From: Dicyema japonicum
Lineage: Eukaryota > Dicyemida > Rhombozoa > Dicyemidae
Length of the DNA stretch: 64,000 nt
Direction: 5' to 3'
NCBI GenBank assembly: GCA_011109175.1
Contig: RDEW01000054.1
Span: 221,885-285,884 of the forward strand
Shown here in pieces: positions 21,130 through 34,260 of this stretch. The notes under the pieces were generated by a model. It ran no database searches and had not been told where the DNA came from. It was given only the letters and a program-made list of their open reading frames with translations. A program made the position numbers and the translations under genes. Within the stretch, counting starts at the first letter, position 1. Each line of letters begins with the position of its first letter.

Positions 21130-23166
21130 TTCATCGGATTATATGTTATGTTGTCCAATTAAGTCGTGTCCGACCCTTGGAGATCTCATGAACGAGTTTC
21201 CTCCACTCTCCCCGATCCGTTGCAATTTGGAGTAGCTTGATATAGGCATTCCCGTGACGTCTTCCACCGTGGATAGCTACCAAGTCCTCGGTCGACCAGG
21301 TCTTCTCTTCCCAGTAATATTGCTCAGCATAATGGTTCTTTCCAAGGAGTCAGAGAGGACAACATGCTCAAAGAACGCCAATATGTGTTTTACGATTCTT
21401 CTTTCTAGCGAAATGTCAGTCTCCATCCGTTTGAGTACATCGGTGTTTGTTATTTTGGAAGTCCAAGGGATTCATTTAGCACCACAGTTCAAAAGCATCA
21501 ATTTTTCGTCTATCCGCCTTTTTCAGTATCCATGATTCTGCGCCATATAGAAAAACTGCGAACACGATTGTATTAACCAGTCTGCATTTGGTCCTTAAGC
21601 AAATATCTTTGCTTTTCCAAATTCTATTCATTCTCTGGAAGGCGTCCCGTCCCATGGCAATTCGCCTCTTGATTTCCAAGCCTCCGTCACCATTCCGGTT
21701 AATTAGACATCCCAGAAAGACAGCATTAACGCAACTCTCTATTTTCTCATTCCCAATTTTTAGTTCCATTATTCCATTATTAGCAGTAGTCATAATTTTG
21801 GTCTTCTTGATATTTAGCAATAAACCGAAGACGGCGCTCTCTTCTCTGAATCTTAGAATCAACTCCCTGAGGCCATCCTCTGTTTCAGCCAGCAAGGTTG
21901 TATCGTCAGCATATCGCAAATTATTGATATTCCTGCCTCCAATTTTAATCCCGTTATTTGATGCAGTATCCAATTTAGTCATGATTATTTCAGCATAAAT
22001 ATTGAATATGATGGGAGATAATAAGCATCCTTGTCTTACTCCTTTACCAATTTTGAACCAATCGGTATCTCGATACACTGTTCTAACAATAGCTTCTTGA
22101 TCCTTATAAAGAGATGTGATAAGCAATATCAGATGGGCATCGAATCCAAATACTTTTAAAGCGGACCACAGCTTGTCATGTATAACGGAATCAAAAGCTT
22201 TCCAATAGCCAATGAAGCACATGTATACATTCTTTTGGGATTCATGAGCTTTCTCCATAATTCACCGGATATTTGCTATATGGTCACGTGTGCCTCGTCC
22301 CTTCCTGAATCCTGCTTGGACATCCGATAGAATCATTTCGGCATTTGGCATCAGACGATGTTGTACTATCTTTAGAAGTGTTTTGCTGACGTGAGGAATT
22401 AAGGCTATTGTACGATAGTTTGAATAGTCCTTGCGATCCTTATTTTTCGGTATTGGAATAAATATAGATCTTTTTCACTCGCGTGGCCAAATACCAGTTT
22501 CCCAAATTTTTTGACATAGACTGGTGATAGCTGTCACGGTATAGCCTTCAACAATTCGCTTGAGATGTTGTCAATCCCTGGACCTTGTTCCCCGTTAATT
22601 GCCGTGTAGCCCACACCCATTCCTCCTCAAGGATTTTATGCCTCTAACCCAACGTTGCTTCTTCAACATTTATGGGTGGGCACACAGTTTCTGAATGTAG
22701 CCGTTCCGTAAATTCTCTCCAACGATTTCAGATGTTCTGTTGGCTTAGCAATTCTACACCATCCTTGTCCTTGATTTTGCCCATCATTTTCGTAAAGGGG
22801 TTTCGTAATCTTTTTAGTTGTAAATACGCATTCCTAGTGTGACCTCTCTTATAGTCATCTTCCATTTTTTTGCAGCGTAACCTCCAGTAGTCTTCTTTAT
22901 CTTTCCTGGCTGCCTTTTTGAATTCAGAGTTAAGTTTTCTTGTCTCGTCTATATTCCCAGAGACTTTAGCAGCTTTATGAGCCTCAGCAATGTTTAGGGT
23001 GTTGGCAGAGAGCCACTCAGAGCACTTGGCCGGCGTTTTATATTTGACATATTTTATTGCAGTGTTCCTGATAACCAATTGCATATTATTCCAAAATTCA
23101 TCAGGCATCCTTCCGTTCAAATCCAGTAATCCAATATTGTGCTTAACTTCCATTGCGTATACTGGT
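21130..23166 (-). mobile_element. LINE family C (RTE-like), 5'-truncated
   Basis: ORF 22,258-21,476 carries WKAFDSVIHDKLW, GKGVRQGCLLSPIIFNIYAE, INNLRYADDTTLLAETEDGL, IKKTKIMTT, and YGAESWILKKADRRKIDAFELW, an RT and C-terminal layout typical of RTE-type elements. Downstream pieces (GKRRPGRPRTW, DRGEWRKLV) follow at 21,300-21,180. The linker ORF 23,294-22,728 includes KEDYWRLRCKKMEDDYKR and EFTERLHSETVCPPI after it. The segment 22,260-22,730 is RT N-terminus broken by stops. The 5' side ends where the family B element begins. Confidence 0.85.
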
Positions 23167-26100
23167 GCTTTTGGTTGAGGTGGTGACGTCCCTCTATAGC
23201 ACATATGTCTAATACGTATTTGAATAATCCTTTCTGGTTTTCTACCCTTACCTTCAATGCCAGGGGCCTTAATGACTGGTCGAAGAGGCACCAACTATGT
23301 CTGGACCTTGCAAAATATGGATGCTCTGTTTGCTGTCTCCAAGAGACGAAGCTCAGAAAAGGACTCGATGAAAACCTTGGAGACTACAGACTAATCCTCC
23401 TTCCATCGTACTGTAAACACTATGGACAGGGTTTCGCTGTTCACAAGAATTTGCTCCCCAGATTACATCGATATTGGAAAATTGATGACAGGATATGTGT
23501 TATTCAATTTCTTATTGGACCCAAAGGGAAGTCCAGGCAACTAATTTCCATTGTGAACGTGTACGCCCCACATAGTGGCCGTGTTTCCAAAAACCCAGAG
23601 GAATTGGACGTTTTCTACGAAGAACTTGTCGAGGTCGTATCTTCTCTGAAGTTTTCATCGTTCCTCTTTATCGCTGGTGATTGGAATGCTAAAGCTGGGG
23701 TACATCAAGGACACGAACGTTTTATTGGACCACATGGAAGGGGGATCAGGAACTATTCTGGTACTGCTCTGGCATATTTCTGCGAATCCTTTGATTTATT
23801 CCTGTGCAATACTCAATTCCAACATTCCGCACGCCACAAGACAACGTGGATGGGCACTAGACTATCGACCACCGGAAATCTGATAAGGATTTATAATCAG
23901 ATCGATTATATTCTGTGTCGAGTAAAAGACAAATCTCTCTTACGGGACTCGAGATCTTATGGAGGACTAACTGTTAACAGTGATCACAAAATTGTGTCAG
24001 CAAGATTCAGCTTAAGACTTGGTCCAACTGCGGAGGAGTTCCTCTACGGGATAACTAATAGAAGATGCTTCTTCCAAACACATCGTGGTGGAGATTCCAC
24101 GCGATCAAGAAGGTATATGACTGAACTCTTGGGCTCTTCACCAAAAGTACAAGCAGACTATAAAGAATGTGTATCGGATTCAATTAATAATACGGCATCG
24201 GATCTTTCACCAGGAAAGGCATGGCTCGAAACTATGAGAGGGATCATTTCCGCTGCTGACAAACATTTGGGGGAACTTAAACCCCATAGCAGTCAGCGTC
24301 ACCCGGAAGTGTCAGCCCTATTGAATTTGCAGAAGAACTTAAGGCTTAGATCCGAAAATACTGTCGATCCTCAGACTGTTTGCAAACTGAAACAAGAACG
24401 AAGGCAAATTGAGAGAAAAATCAAACTCCTAAACAGACTACATCACACTAGTCAGTTGGAAAGCAAGATCAGAGAGGTAGAAAACCTTAAAGACAATGCT
24501 GCGACATTCATGGCTATACGACTAATACGGAGGAAGAGCCAATCAGTGAAACTTATTTTGCATGACAGAAATGGAAAAACAATAGGAAATGTTGCAGAAC
24601 AGACAGAGTTCATAGCATCGCATATTGAACAACTGTTCTTTGTAAAAGGAGAAAAATCAGATTTCACGCCTAAGAACACAACACTTGAACGGATCATTTC
24701 ACCGGAGGAGGTTTGCATGGCGATAAGGAAACTTAAATCTGGGCGCTCTCCAGGACCAGATAATATACCATCTGAATTGCTAAAATTTGGCCCTCCAGAA
24801 CTTGCAGATAAACTCTCAAAATTGCTGAATGACATGATAGAAAACAAGGACTTTTCAGAAATTGGAAAGGGATACTAGTACCAGTTCAAAAAGGTAATAA
24901 ACCCCCTGGGCCAGTTGAAAACCTGCGCCCTGTCATCCTTCTAAACACCTTAAGGAAGATCCTTGCCCTAATTACTCTTAATCGGATCCAAGAGCCGGTG
25001 GACGGGTACTTGGCCCAGAGCCAGAGTGGTTTTAGGACAGGGAGATCAACGGCTGATGTAGTATGGTGCCATAGATGGCAATGTGCTATTCAACAAAGAT
25101 TCCGGAGCTCAAAGACTATCCTTGGAATTGATCTGACCAGAGCTTTCGACACTGTCCGTCGGGGAAAACTCATTGAAGTGCTTGAAAGTTTCCTGGATAA
25201 GGACTCGGTTATTCTGATACGGATACTCTTATCAAACACGAGGTTACGAGTGCGTATTGGAAAATGTTTGTCACGGGAAATTATTTCAACAGTGGGCACA
25301 CCCCAAGGAGATTCCCTTTCCCCAGTATTGTTTGCTATATACCTTGAATCGGCTCTGCAAGACCTCCGGAAGTATTACAACAATGATATTATGGAGATCG
25401 TGTATGCCGATGATGTTGACTTTATCTCGACTGACAAAGAAGCACTCTTACGTCTCTTGGAGGTTGCATCAGGCTGTTTGGCCAAATGGTGTCTATCACT
25501 GAATGTTCAGAAAACGGATATTGTTGAAATTAAGCGGATGGAACTACGCAATAGTGAATGTTGGAGGAAGACCGTAAAGCTTGGCTCTCTTCTCGGAGAC
25601 TCCGAAGACATTGCAAGAAGAAAATTGTTATCTACGGTTACTATGCAAAAACTTATGAAATGTTGGATAAGAAAATGCTCGGTCGGGCCATCACTCCGAC
25701 TCAGGTTGTATGAGGCGTTCGTGAGGCCCATACTAACATACAACTCTGGGACGTGGGGAATTTCGAAAACGGACGAACAAAACCTTGACTCCTTTCACAG
25801 AAGGCAACTTCGGTCTCTCTTGGGACTAAAGTGGCCAATGCGTGTAGGGAGTGAAAATTTATATAGAAGATGCGGTTCCGGACCTCTGAGCACCATGATC
25901 ATGAAGGCTCGCTGGAGATTGTTTGGCCATATTCTCAGATTGGAACAAGACACGCCAGCAAACGTCGTCATGGAAGAATACTTCGATACGTCAGGGGAGA
26001 AGTTCAGAGTCGTCCAAGAATAACTCTTCCGGAAGTCCTTAATGGTGACCTGAGATCAGTAACCAGACTACTAAAGGACGGTGAAGACCTTAGTAGTCTG

Positions 26101-26215
26101 CGGCACTTGGCATCGGACAGGAGGGGATGGGAAAGGCTAATTAAGAGGATTGTTCAGACGCGGCACGAATAGAATTATAGTTTATATGATTCTATGTAGT
26201 TGCTTATAATAATAA
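23166..26215 (+). mobile_element. LINE family B, near full-length
   Basis: Best copy of the family. A conserved 5' word (TTGAGGTGGTGACGTCCCTC, 23,173-23,192; compare 50,095) precedes the ORF from ATG 23,205: FNARGLNDWSKRHQLC, CCLQETKL, AGDWNAKAG, YNQIDYILCR, SDHKIVSARF (AP-type endonuclease), linker, then KSGRSPGPDNIPSELL. One frameshift near 24,860 leads into the frame of ORF 24,998-26,023: SQSGFRTGRSTADVVW, LTRAFDTVRR, GTPQGDSLSPVLFAIYLESAL, YADDVDF, and the C-terminal WRLFGHILRLEQDT. A second frameshift near 26,010 leads to ITLPEVLNGDLRSVTRLL and ERLIKRIVQTRHE. The 3' tail is (AAT)n at about 26,206-26,220. Two frameshifts make it inactive, but it is the youngest-looking family B copy. Confidence 0.92.
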
Positions 26216-26220
26216 TAATA

Positions 26221-26650
26221 CTGGTGGTATGTTTGAGACATCGAATTTCTTTACTCGGGGGGGGGGGGGTATTCCAAGTGTTACTGAATTTCGTCCTAAT
26301 TTTTGCAACAAGTAGCTGTCGGTTCCACAGTCTACCTCTAGATATGTTTTGACGACTGTTATAGAGTTTTTTCCAACGCTTGGCGCACAAAATAAGTTGG
26401 ACCAATCCGCGCTTTCAAAATTAAAAAAAGTGATTTCTGTCTGATAAATTTATTTTCAGGGTTGATTTTCATCATAATAGGGTTGTGATCACTTCTTAGT
26501 TCATATTTTACAGTCCAGTTGATGAAGGGAAATATTGATGGGGAGCATAAAGAGAGGTCAGGGGATGTAGGTTTGTCTCCTGTTAGTGTAGGTGTTCTTT
26601 GTGTTGATTTGGTGTTTTTAATATACAAAATTGTCCCAAATTTCTGTCAG
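26221..26650 (-). mobile_element. LINE family A endonuclease fragment
   Basis: Minus-strand ORF 26,628-26,359 reads TPTLTGDKPTSPDLSLCSPS and ELRSDHNPIMMKINP, the end of the family A endonuclease. A run of 13 G (26,257-26,269) sits at its other end. Neither end of the element is present. From 26,651 to 26,815 nothing assigned. Confidence 0.8.
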
Positions 26651-26821
26651 TAGGTTTCCTCTACTTGAATGACAAAGAAGCAAGTATTATATAATCAAAG
26701 ATAAACTTTCCGCATTAAAAAAATCCAATGCGCATTTTGATTCCTCAATACACTCTTGCAGAACGGCAAAGCATTTAATATTATTTTTAATACGGATGCC
26801 TTTCAAAATTTGTTCGCCATA

Positions 26822-27150
26822 AATACACTCGATAGTGGTTAAGTGTCGGGCTTAAGTGGCTTAGGCTACGGGTTCGAATCTCGCTGCTGTTCACCTGGTG
26901 GAAGGTTCCACATCTACAATGCAGAAAGGGTTTGACGAGTGACGCTGTCATCAGTGGATACTCACTGCGGAACTGGATTGTCTAAAAAGGACACTCACAC
27001 AAGAAAAAGAAAAAAAGAAGTGAAGATCATTCCTTGGTTCTACGATTAGTTAAAATTAACTGTCTTTACTTAAATAAAGTGTGTGTCCTGCCTATGCGGA
27101 GCTATAAATACTATGGCTCTCGTGAAAAGGCTTTATTATTATTATTGAGC
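26822..27150 (+). mobile_element. tRNA-derived SINE candidate
   Basis: The head AGTGGTTAAGTGTCGGG (26,834-26,850) and GGGTTCGAATCTC (26,870-26,882) are good matches to RNA polymerase III A-box and B-box sequences of a tRNA gene, spaced about 35 bp apart, but the rest does not fold into an evident cloverleaf. The body continues to GAAAAGGCTTTATTATTATTATTG at 27,124-27,147; this (ATT)n tail is like those of the local LINEs. Head plus LINE-like tail is the standard SINE layout. Exact ends and copy number are unknown. Confidence 0.55.
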
Positions 27151-27169
27151 TACCTAATCAGGAGTCATG

Positions 27170-27650
27170 TTTTATTTATTTTTTACTAAAACAAGAATCA
27201 CCGATAAATTGGGAAAGAATACACGGTTGTCAGGTGATCCCAACCTCCTTAAACACCTATTTCACATTCGCTCGGTATTCGTCCAAGATCACGGTGGGAC
27301 CCCGTTTGGCGGGAACTTAGTGACAGATTTCATGAAAACGTGCAACTATCCTTCCTCTCAGTCCATTAAGGAAGTTTGCAATCCAAATTTTCACTCTGTT
27401 TGGGATATCTAAAACAAAGATCTTCCTTGTACGTAATTTCCTTGGGATGGAGTCAAAAGCCTTATGTATGTCAATGGAGCATACTAGAGAATTTTAAAGC
27501 CGAAGATTGCATCATAGACCCTATAGAGATCTTCTTTAAACGCATGTTAGAAAAATACAACAGGAAGGTAAGATTTAATCTATTCATAAATGAGCTTTCC
27601 TAGAATTTTTGAGGAGGCACATTAAAGTGATATCGGTCTGAATGATTTAT
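27170..27650 (-). mobile_element. LINE family A RT fragment
   Basis: Minus-strand frames give SFRPISL, SSKILGKLI, then SIDIHKAFDS-like and IPRKLRTRKIFVLDIP, IWIANFLNGLRGR and NGVPP, i.e. RT blocks of family A in order. Multiple stops and frameshifts; both ends missing. Confidence 0.75.
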
Positions 27651-27654
27651 AATT

Positions 27655-27706
27655 TATTTATTTAACACCCAAGACCACGGTAAAACCAAACTAACTAATG
27701 ATACTA
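27655..27706 (-). mobile_element. Extremely 5'-truncated LINE family A tail
   Basis: Only about 50 bp of the family A 3' end (TTTATTTATTTAACACCCAA, GACCACGG, CCAAACTAACTAA on the plus strand) are present. It lacks the 5' arm of the stem-loop. It is a 'dead-on-arrival' insertion 70 bp upstream of the PRPF19 start codon. Confidence 0.75.
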
Positions 27707-27775
27707 TGTATGTTCTAGTTAAAATTATTTTAATATTAAGTAAATAATAAATTAATTATTTAAATTAATAGTTGC

Positions 27776-29695
27776 ATGTCTTTGTTTTGTTCATGTATGA
27801 ATTTTTTTAAACTTATCGTTGTTAACTAATAATAATAATTAAACTATAGAAAAGATAAATATAATTATTTTTAGTATGTAATGAAATCCCACAGAATCCT
27901 ACTGTATCTCCTGTATCTGGATGTGTTTTTGAAAAACGTCTTATATTAAAATATCTTGATGAACAAGGTGAAGTTGACCCTATAAATGGAGAAAAATTAA
28001 CAAAGGGCATGCTTATTGATTTAAAAAGTATAAAAAGTTAATTTTTACTAGTTGATCCTTTGGTTCAATCTCAGCCTCCTTCAGCTTCCAGTATTCCTGG
28101 ATTATTAAAGTGTCTCCAAGAAGAATGGGTAAATTTGTTTTAGTGATCGTAGGATTCTATAATGTTGAACAATTTCAGTTTAAGCAGCAATTGCTTGCTT
28201 TGAAACAGGTAATAAAACATTTTCAAACTTAATAGAACTTTCCCATACTTTGTATCAACATGATGCTAGCTGTAGAGTTATTGCCCGTCTTTCTCAAGAG
28301 GTTGTTAATTCACGTGAAGGTTGCTGATAAGTATACTTAGTCCAAAGCTCTTTTAAACATGAAATCCATTTCGGTAAATAATTTTAAGACATCAAAATTA
28401 ATTGATCAACTTAAACAACCTCTCGGAATGACTGAGGACATCAGTCAATTTGTATTTTTTAATTTTATTTTTAGCTTCAAAATAATTCTTCTTTTCTTAC
28501 ATCTGAGCGTAAAAAAGTAGATTTTATGTATCTATAATATTTAGAGAAGTAAAACTGGAATTCCAGGAGTTTCTGTCCCAGATGACATAAAGGAATATAA
28601 ACTGACATCGTCTCATTCAGTACAAATTTTAACATATTTCAAGGGTCTTCATAGTACAGCCAATCCCGGAATTTCGTGCTTGGATGTTTCCAAAAAAAAT
28701 CAAGGGAAAAGGATCGTCACTGGGGGGAATGATGGAAATGTCGTTGTATTTGATAAGGAAAAAGAATTAATTATGAACACATTCAAAGGCCATACTAAGA
28801 AAGTGATAAATGTAGTTTTCCACCCATCTGAAGTATATAGCATTTTATTATTTATTAGGATGTTGTTATTTCATCTTCATCTGATAATATTAGATTATGG
28901 AATATAAACAATGAAGATGGAAATTTTGTTCTTAATGCTCATGATAATTCTATAAGTGATATAAGCATAGATGCTACCGGGCGTTATTTACTTTCTGGTT
29001 CGCAGAATGGAGTTTATTTTATTTTTAATTTTAGAATTGGGCATTTACTGATATTTTATCAAACCAAGTTATAATGAGGGTTTCAGAAGATGAACCTTAT
29101 AGAGGTAATGTTTATCTCTTTAAAGATTTAAAGGTATTAGTTGTGCTGAATTTCATCCTGATGGTCTCTATTTTGGACTTGGGAATGTACAACGCACTGT
29201 ACGCATTTGGGACATTAGAGGCCCTACTAATGTTGCTTCTTTTACTGGTCATACTGGAGAAATAAATGGTCTTTCTTTCTCTGAAAATGGTTTGTTATAG
29301 TACTTTTATTCTTAAAATTTTTAACTCTTGAAATTTTAGGTTATTATTTGGCAAGTTTAGCCGGTGTCAATGAAGTAATTATTTGGGATCTTCGAAAGTC
29401 GAAAGATGTTCATACAATTCAGTTAGATCAGAATTATGAAGTTTTTAGTATATTTTAATATTAGGCTAAATCGTTGGATTTTGATAACAATGGTATCTGC
29501 TTGGCTATAGGCGGAACTGATGTTAGGTTTTTATTCTTTGTATTTAATCTTAGAGTTTATCGTAGTAAACAATGGGATTTGTTAAATGTATATAACGAAA
29601 ACACATCTGTAGTAACAGATGTAAAATTTTCTCTTGATTATTTGGCCTCTTCAAGCATGGACCGTTTTATTAGATTTTATGGAAAATCTTGTTAG
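27776..29695 (+). CDS. PRPF19: PRPF19, U-box E3 ligase of the spliceosomal NineTeen complex
   Basis: PRP19 is a U-box ubiquitin ligase and scaffold required for spliceosome activation, and acts in the nucleus. Exon 1 (27,776-27,794, MSLFCS) joins after an intron of about 80 nt to [20 protein letters not shown], the U-box; then [16 protein letters not shown]. Next KPPSA-like linker ([19 protein letters not shown]), the coiled coil ([20 protein letters not shown]), GMTEDISQF then [14 protein letters not shown] across a 23-nt intron, and a C-terminal WD40 domain: [86 protein letters not shown]. Most introns are 21-30 nt. Around 28,130-28,230 the exon joins do not keep one frame in my reading, so either a boundary is misplaced or there is an indel. 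Elsewhere it matches the family end to end. Confidence 0.93.
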
Positions 29696-29939
29696 CAATA
29701 ATTTGTAATTCTTTTTGGCTTGTTATTTTTGAAATTTAAAACTAGCTTATTTATATTGTAGACTTAAGAATTAAATAACATGACTATGTTGCATGTAATC
29801 TACATTCGTGCTTAAACCTTAACGCGAATAATGTCGGACTTTAACTATGTAGACACTCCATCTAACTTATTATCTTTAATTCTATCATGTAATCCACTTC
29901 CCAAGTTTATATAGCACAAAAAAATAAAACGAATTTTCT

Positions 29940-30370
29940 AATCTTAAACGATTATATATACCCATGGTGTTACTCTGTTCTATGTTAAAAATTATTGAAA
30001 GACTGGTTCTCTCAAAAATCAGAGTTCTCCTGGGCATGTACTTTCAGCAGCGATTCAAAGAAGAGATGTCTATTTCGACCCACATATCAATCTTGAATAA
30101 TTTTATAAATTATGGTTTTTCGCACAGTATACTACTTTTCAGACATCTGAAGACTACTTTTCTCCATTGATATCCACAAGACGTTCGACTCAGTGTCGAG
30201 GAAGGTTATTACTTGGAAAATTTTCTAAACGAAAATCCCTGGAAACCTTAAACTCTAATTAGCTTACCTCCTTATCGGTCGAAAAGAACGTGTTCATATT
30301 GGAAATCGAAATCTATTTCCAGGCTTCGTTTTAAAAATATTTTCCAAGGATCCTTTTTGTCTTTTTTTAT
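29940..30370 (+). mobile_element. LINE family A RT, first part of a copy split by another LINE
   Basis: Encodes LLCSMLKIIERLVLSKI, QRFKEEMSISTHISILNNFI, then ISIDIHKTFDSVSRKV and a decayed PxxFVLKIFSKD...FLFNLF, i.e. RT up to the SPALFNLFL block. It continues at 31,335 after the minus-strand insertion. The interval 29,700-29,939 is AT-rich 3' flank of PRPF19. Confidence 0.8.
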
Positions 30371-30379
30371 TCAATTTAT

Positions 30380-31330
30380 TCATTATTTATTTAGAACCCC
30401 AGGATCAACGAGAAAGAAAAACAGAAATAAACGTAAAACAGTTCCCGCAATCAACTGCGTTATCTAACACATTGTTCCCATTCCATACGAAAGAGCCTTC
30501 TCTCATTCCTGCAAAGGAATCTGATTGGCGAAGGTAACTTTTGTACCAATCGATTTTCTTTTGCGACAGGCGAAGGGTTTCATTTTCCTCACAAACGAGG
30601 AAGAATCCGGATTTGCGACTACCGGTTGTAGCTTCCGTGAGTAGATGAGTGACTGATGATCCAGTATGAAGGTGCAACATATGAATGGTTATTCGGTAAA
30701 TTTAATTAAATCTGTGGAGCGTAGTCTCAGATAGGGCAAATGCATACTATACAACAGTCGAGATGGTTTGCCGGAAGAGTGTTGCAATAGAGTCATCCAA
30801 ATTTAAAGGGGTCCTCTAAACAAGTGCACGTACAACACTCATCTTCTGGAGACATACTTCGCATGGGAGTTGAAATTCAACATCTTCGCTATTCCTATTA
30901 TTTCTACGAGGGTCGAGCGTATGAACTCTCTCAAACGAAGATCATGACCGCACTGATATATTTGTGATGAGTAAGCAAATTTTAGTTGCCATAAAAATGC
31001 CCTAGTGCTGAGAGTCCACTGGCCAATTCTTTGTCAACGAAGTTATTGAAACCATACCAATCAAGCATCCTCTATTTTTGAATCTCTTGAACTTCTTTTA
31101 ATTACATTTGCATTTAATTGTAATATTATTAAGTCTCCAAGTGGGCCAGGGGTTGTTTTGATGTCGCCACATACGAGAATCAATAATCCAGAACAATGAT
31201 TACGTCAGACAGAATTGGAGGCACAAATGTTAAGGGAATTACCACATGGTGGGGAGAAGTTTGTGGTTCTTTTCGTTCCATTCCGGAATGGGTGACACCA
31301 TTTCGATGAGCCACAAAACACCACGTTAAA
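30380..31330 (-). mobile_element. LINE family A, internally deleted copy inserted into another family A copy
   Basis: The 3' end at about 30,385 (TTTATTTAGAACCCCAGGATC on plus) and the 5' box at about 31,325 (AACGTGGTGTTTTGTGGCTC on minus) are both present. Behind the 5' box, at 31,168-31,142, is a decayed 2A-like motif (GDIKTTPGP) followed by LQLNANVIKRSSRDSK, the endonuclease start. Near 30,990 the sequence jumps to C-terminal sequence (CLEDPFKFG, NTLPANHLDCC) similar to 55.9-55.4 kb. Most of the endonuclease and the whole RT core are missing. Frames are broken. Confidence 0.8.
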
Positions 31331-31334
31331 CACA

Positions 31335-31770
31335 TTTTTCCAATCTGGCTACATCGAAGCCAGACTGATATTCTTCTTACTTATATTGACACAGCGTCAT
31401 AGGTTCACGCGATCGGGACATCCAGACTGCTACTTCAAGGTTTCAACAAAACCTGGACCATCTTAACGAATGGTTGTTGACCGTACGATTTTAAAAACTA
31501 TCTACAAGTAATTGGCATGTATTTCTTATGCATGCGCCACATGGGATCAATTTATTTCTTGGAAAAATTTATTATTAAAAAAAAAAAGCTTTAAAATTAC
31601 TGGAAATGGACTTGTGGAAAAGTCCCCTCTCCAATGACTCTAGAATCCTTAATCCATAAGAACCAAAGAACGTGTCCGAGAGACTGCGATCATCCAGTTA
31701 ACGGCCGATACGTACTTGTGTGGGCTTGAAAGAGGAGCAGTAGTAGTTAGTTTGGTGTTACCTTGAATTT
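31335..31770 (+). mobile_element. LINE family A, second part of the split copy
   Basis: Resumes the RT interrupted at 30,370: SNLATSKPD, then SRDRDIQTATSRFQQNLDHLNEWL, matching SRNKYVGTAKSELQSHIDDLGAWL of the 15.2 kb copy, followed by FLMHAPHG and the decayed C-terminus. A further internal deletion lies near 31,490. Ends around 31,770. From 31,771 to 32,139 no gene is recognised; a 63-codon plus-strand ORF at 31,837 has no known motif. Confidence 0.7.
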
Positions 31771-32139
31771 AAAATTTTTCATTTCCATAAAGAACACAAT
31801 TGTTGCTAATCTTTATTCATTTGTTCTTCGCCTATTGTGGAAGCAGAAATATTTGCAAAAACATTAATTTCGCTATGGGGCCATATCGTAGATTTTAACC
31901 ACAAATTTTATGAAAAATCCTTTTTCGTCTCAAACTGGCGGGTGGCAGTTGAGACAGATGGATCGTATGTGCACACAGAAAAATGTAACGATGGAAAGAC
32001 CAGAAGCTTTGACCAAAGTAGCCAATAGAATAATCGATCCACTGAAAGAAACTTAAGCTTCCAAACAATAAAGAAATTTAATTTTAAATTACAATTTAAT
32101 TAATAAGAGACATGATTAAATTGTTAGTTTAATGAATTG

Positions 32140-33481
<1,342 letters not shown>

Positions 33482-33599
33482 CACTATAGGTAAAAATATT
33501 TAAACAGTTAATAAATTTGTTAATATAATGAAACAAGTTTTGAATTATTTTAAAGTCTTAATGTTGTAAGAAATATGTTTTTTTTAATATATCGGGTCA

Positions 33600-33715
33600 T
33601 GAAGCTATCCTATCGAAGTATCCAGTAGAGTAGGGAAGGTTGAAGGATCTTTTCTCTATAGAGTTAATAGTGAGATTACCACAATAGATGTACCACATGA
33701 CGCCACGCTAAATGC
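33600..33715 (-). mobile_element. LINE family A 5'-end fragment
   Basis: Minus-strand TAGCGTGGCGTCATGTGGTA at 33,710-33,690 matches the conserved 5' box of family A, but the following 90 bp are not the rest of the element. A solo 5' end is unusual; it may be the far end of a copy whose remaining part is the RT remnant just beyond 33,850, rearranged. The interval 33,482-33,600 holds nothing assignable. Confidence 0.5.
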
Positions 33716-33849
33716 TTATCGAGTTAGGAAATTTTTTGACTTAAAGAAATTTAATAAATTCGTTTTAAAGCATATTTTTTGACATTTATATCCCAATTTT
33801 TAACATTTCTTATCTAATTCTTGTGGTAATGATAAATAACTCTTAAAAG

Positions 33850-34260
33850 TTTCCAGTGATTTATTTTATTTAGCCCCTTCGCGATAGTCACTTCACGATG
33901 TTGTGAAACAATTACAAAATCATCAACATATATGAGGCGTAGTGTAATTGGGTTTGTCACCAAACTCGTAGGTATAAATTGAATAAGGCTGGGGAGATAA
34001 TTGAGACTTGGAGAACGCCACTAGGTAGGTATTTGTAACGTGACTAGCAAAACATATAATGCCTTTAAATAGGGCAAGGAGAAGTGAGTTGTGGTTGAGT
34101 GGAGAGAACAAAAACCATGTTGAGATTTTGTAAACGGCTATTAAACTTTTAAAGCGTAAAAGCAATTCGGACAAATATTTTAGGAATGTGTGGCAAGATC
34201 ATCGAAACCTCTTACATTCAAATTTCTAAAGGTAACGACAACTTATATAATTATTGGAAG
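33850..34260 (-). mobile_element. LINE family A RT remnant
   Basis: Minus-strand frames give QHGFCSLHSTTTHFSLP, then PSGVLQVSIISPALFNLYL and a decayed SYxxDDFVIVSQ block: RT motifs from the fingers to the YADD site in correct order. Many stops. Both ends missing. Confidence 0.7.

Noticed and set aside
21588-21998. 136-codon plus-strand ORF
   Set aside because: It is the antisense shadow of the family C RT; the minus-strand frame carries the conserved RT motifs.
24452-24847. 131-codon minus-strand ORF
   Set aside because: Antisense of the family B linker and RT start; no independent support.
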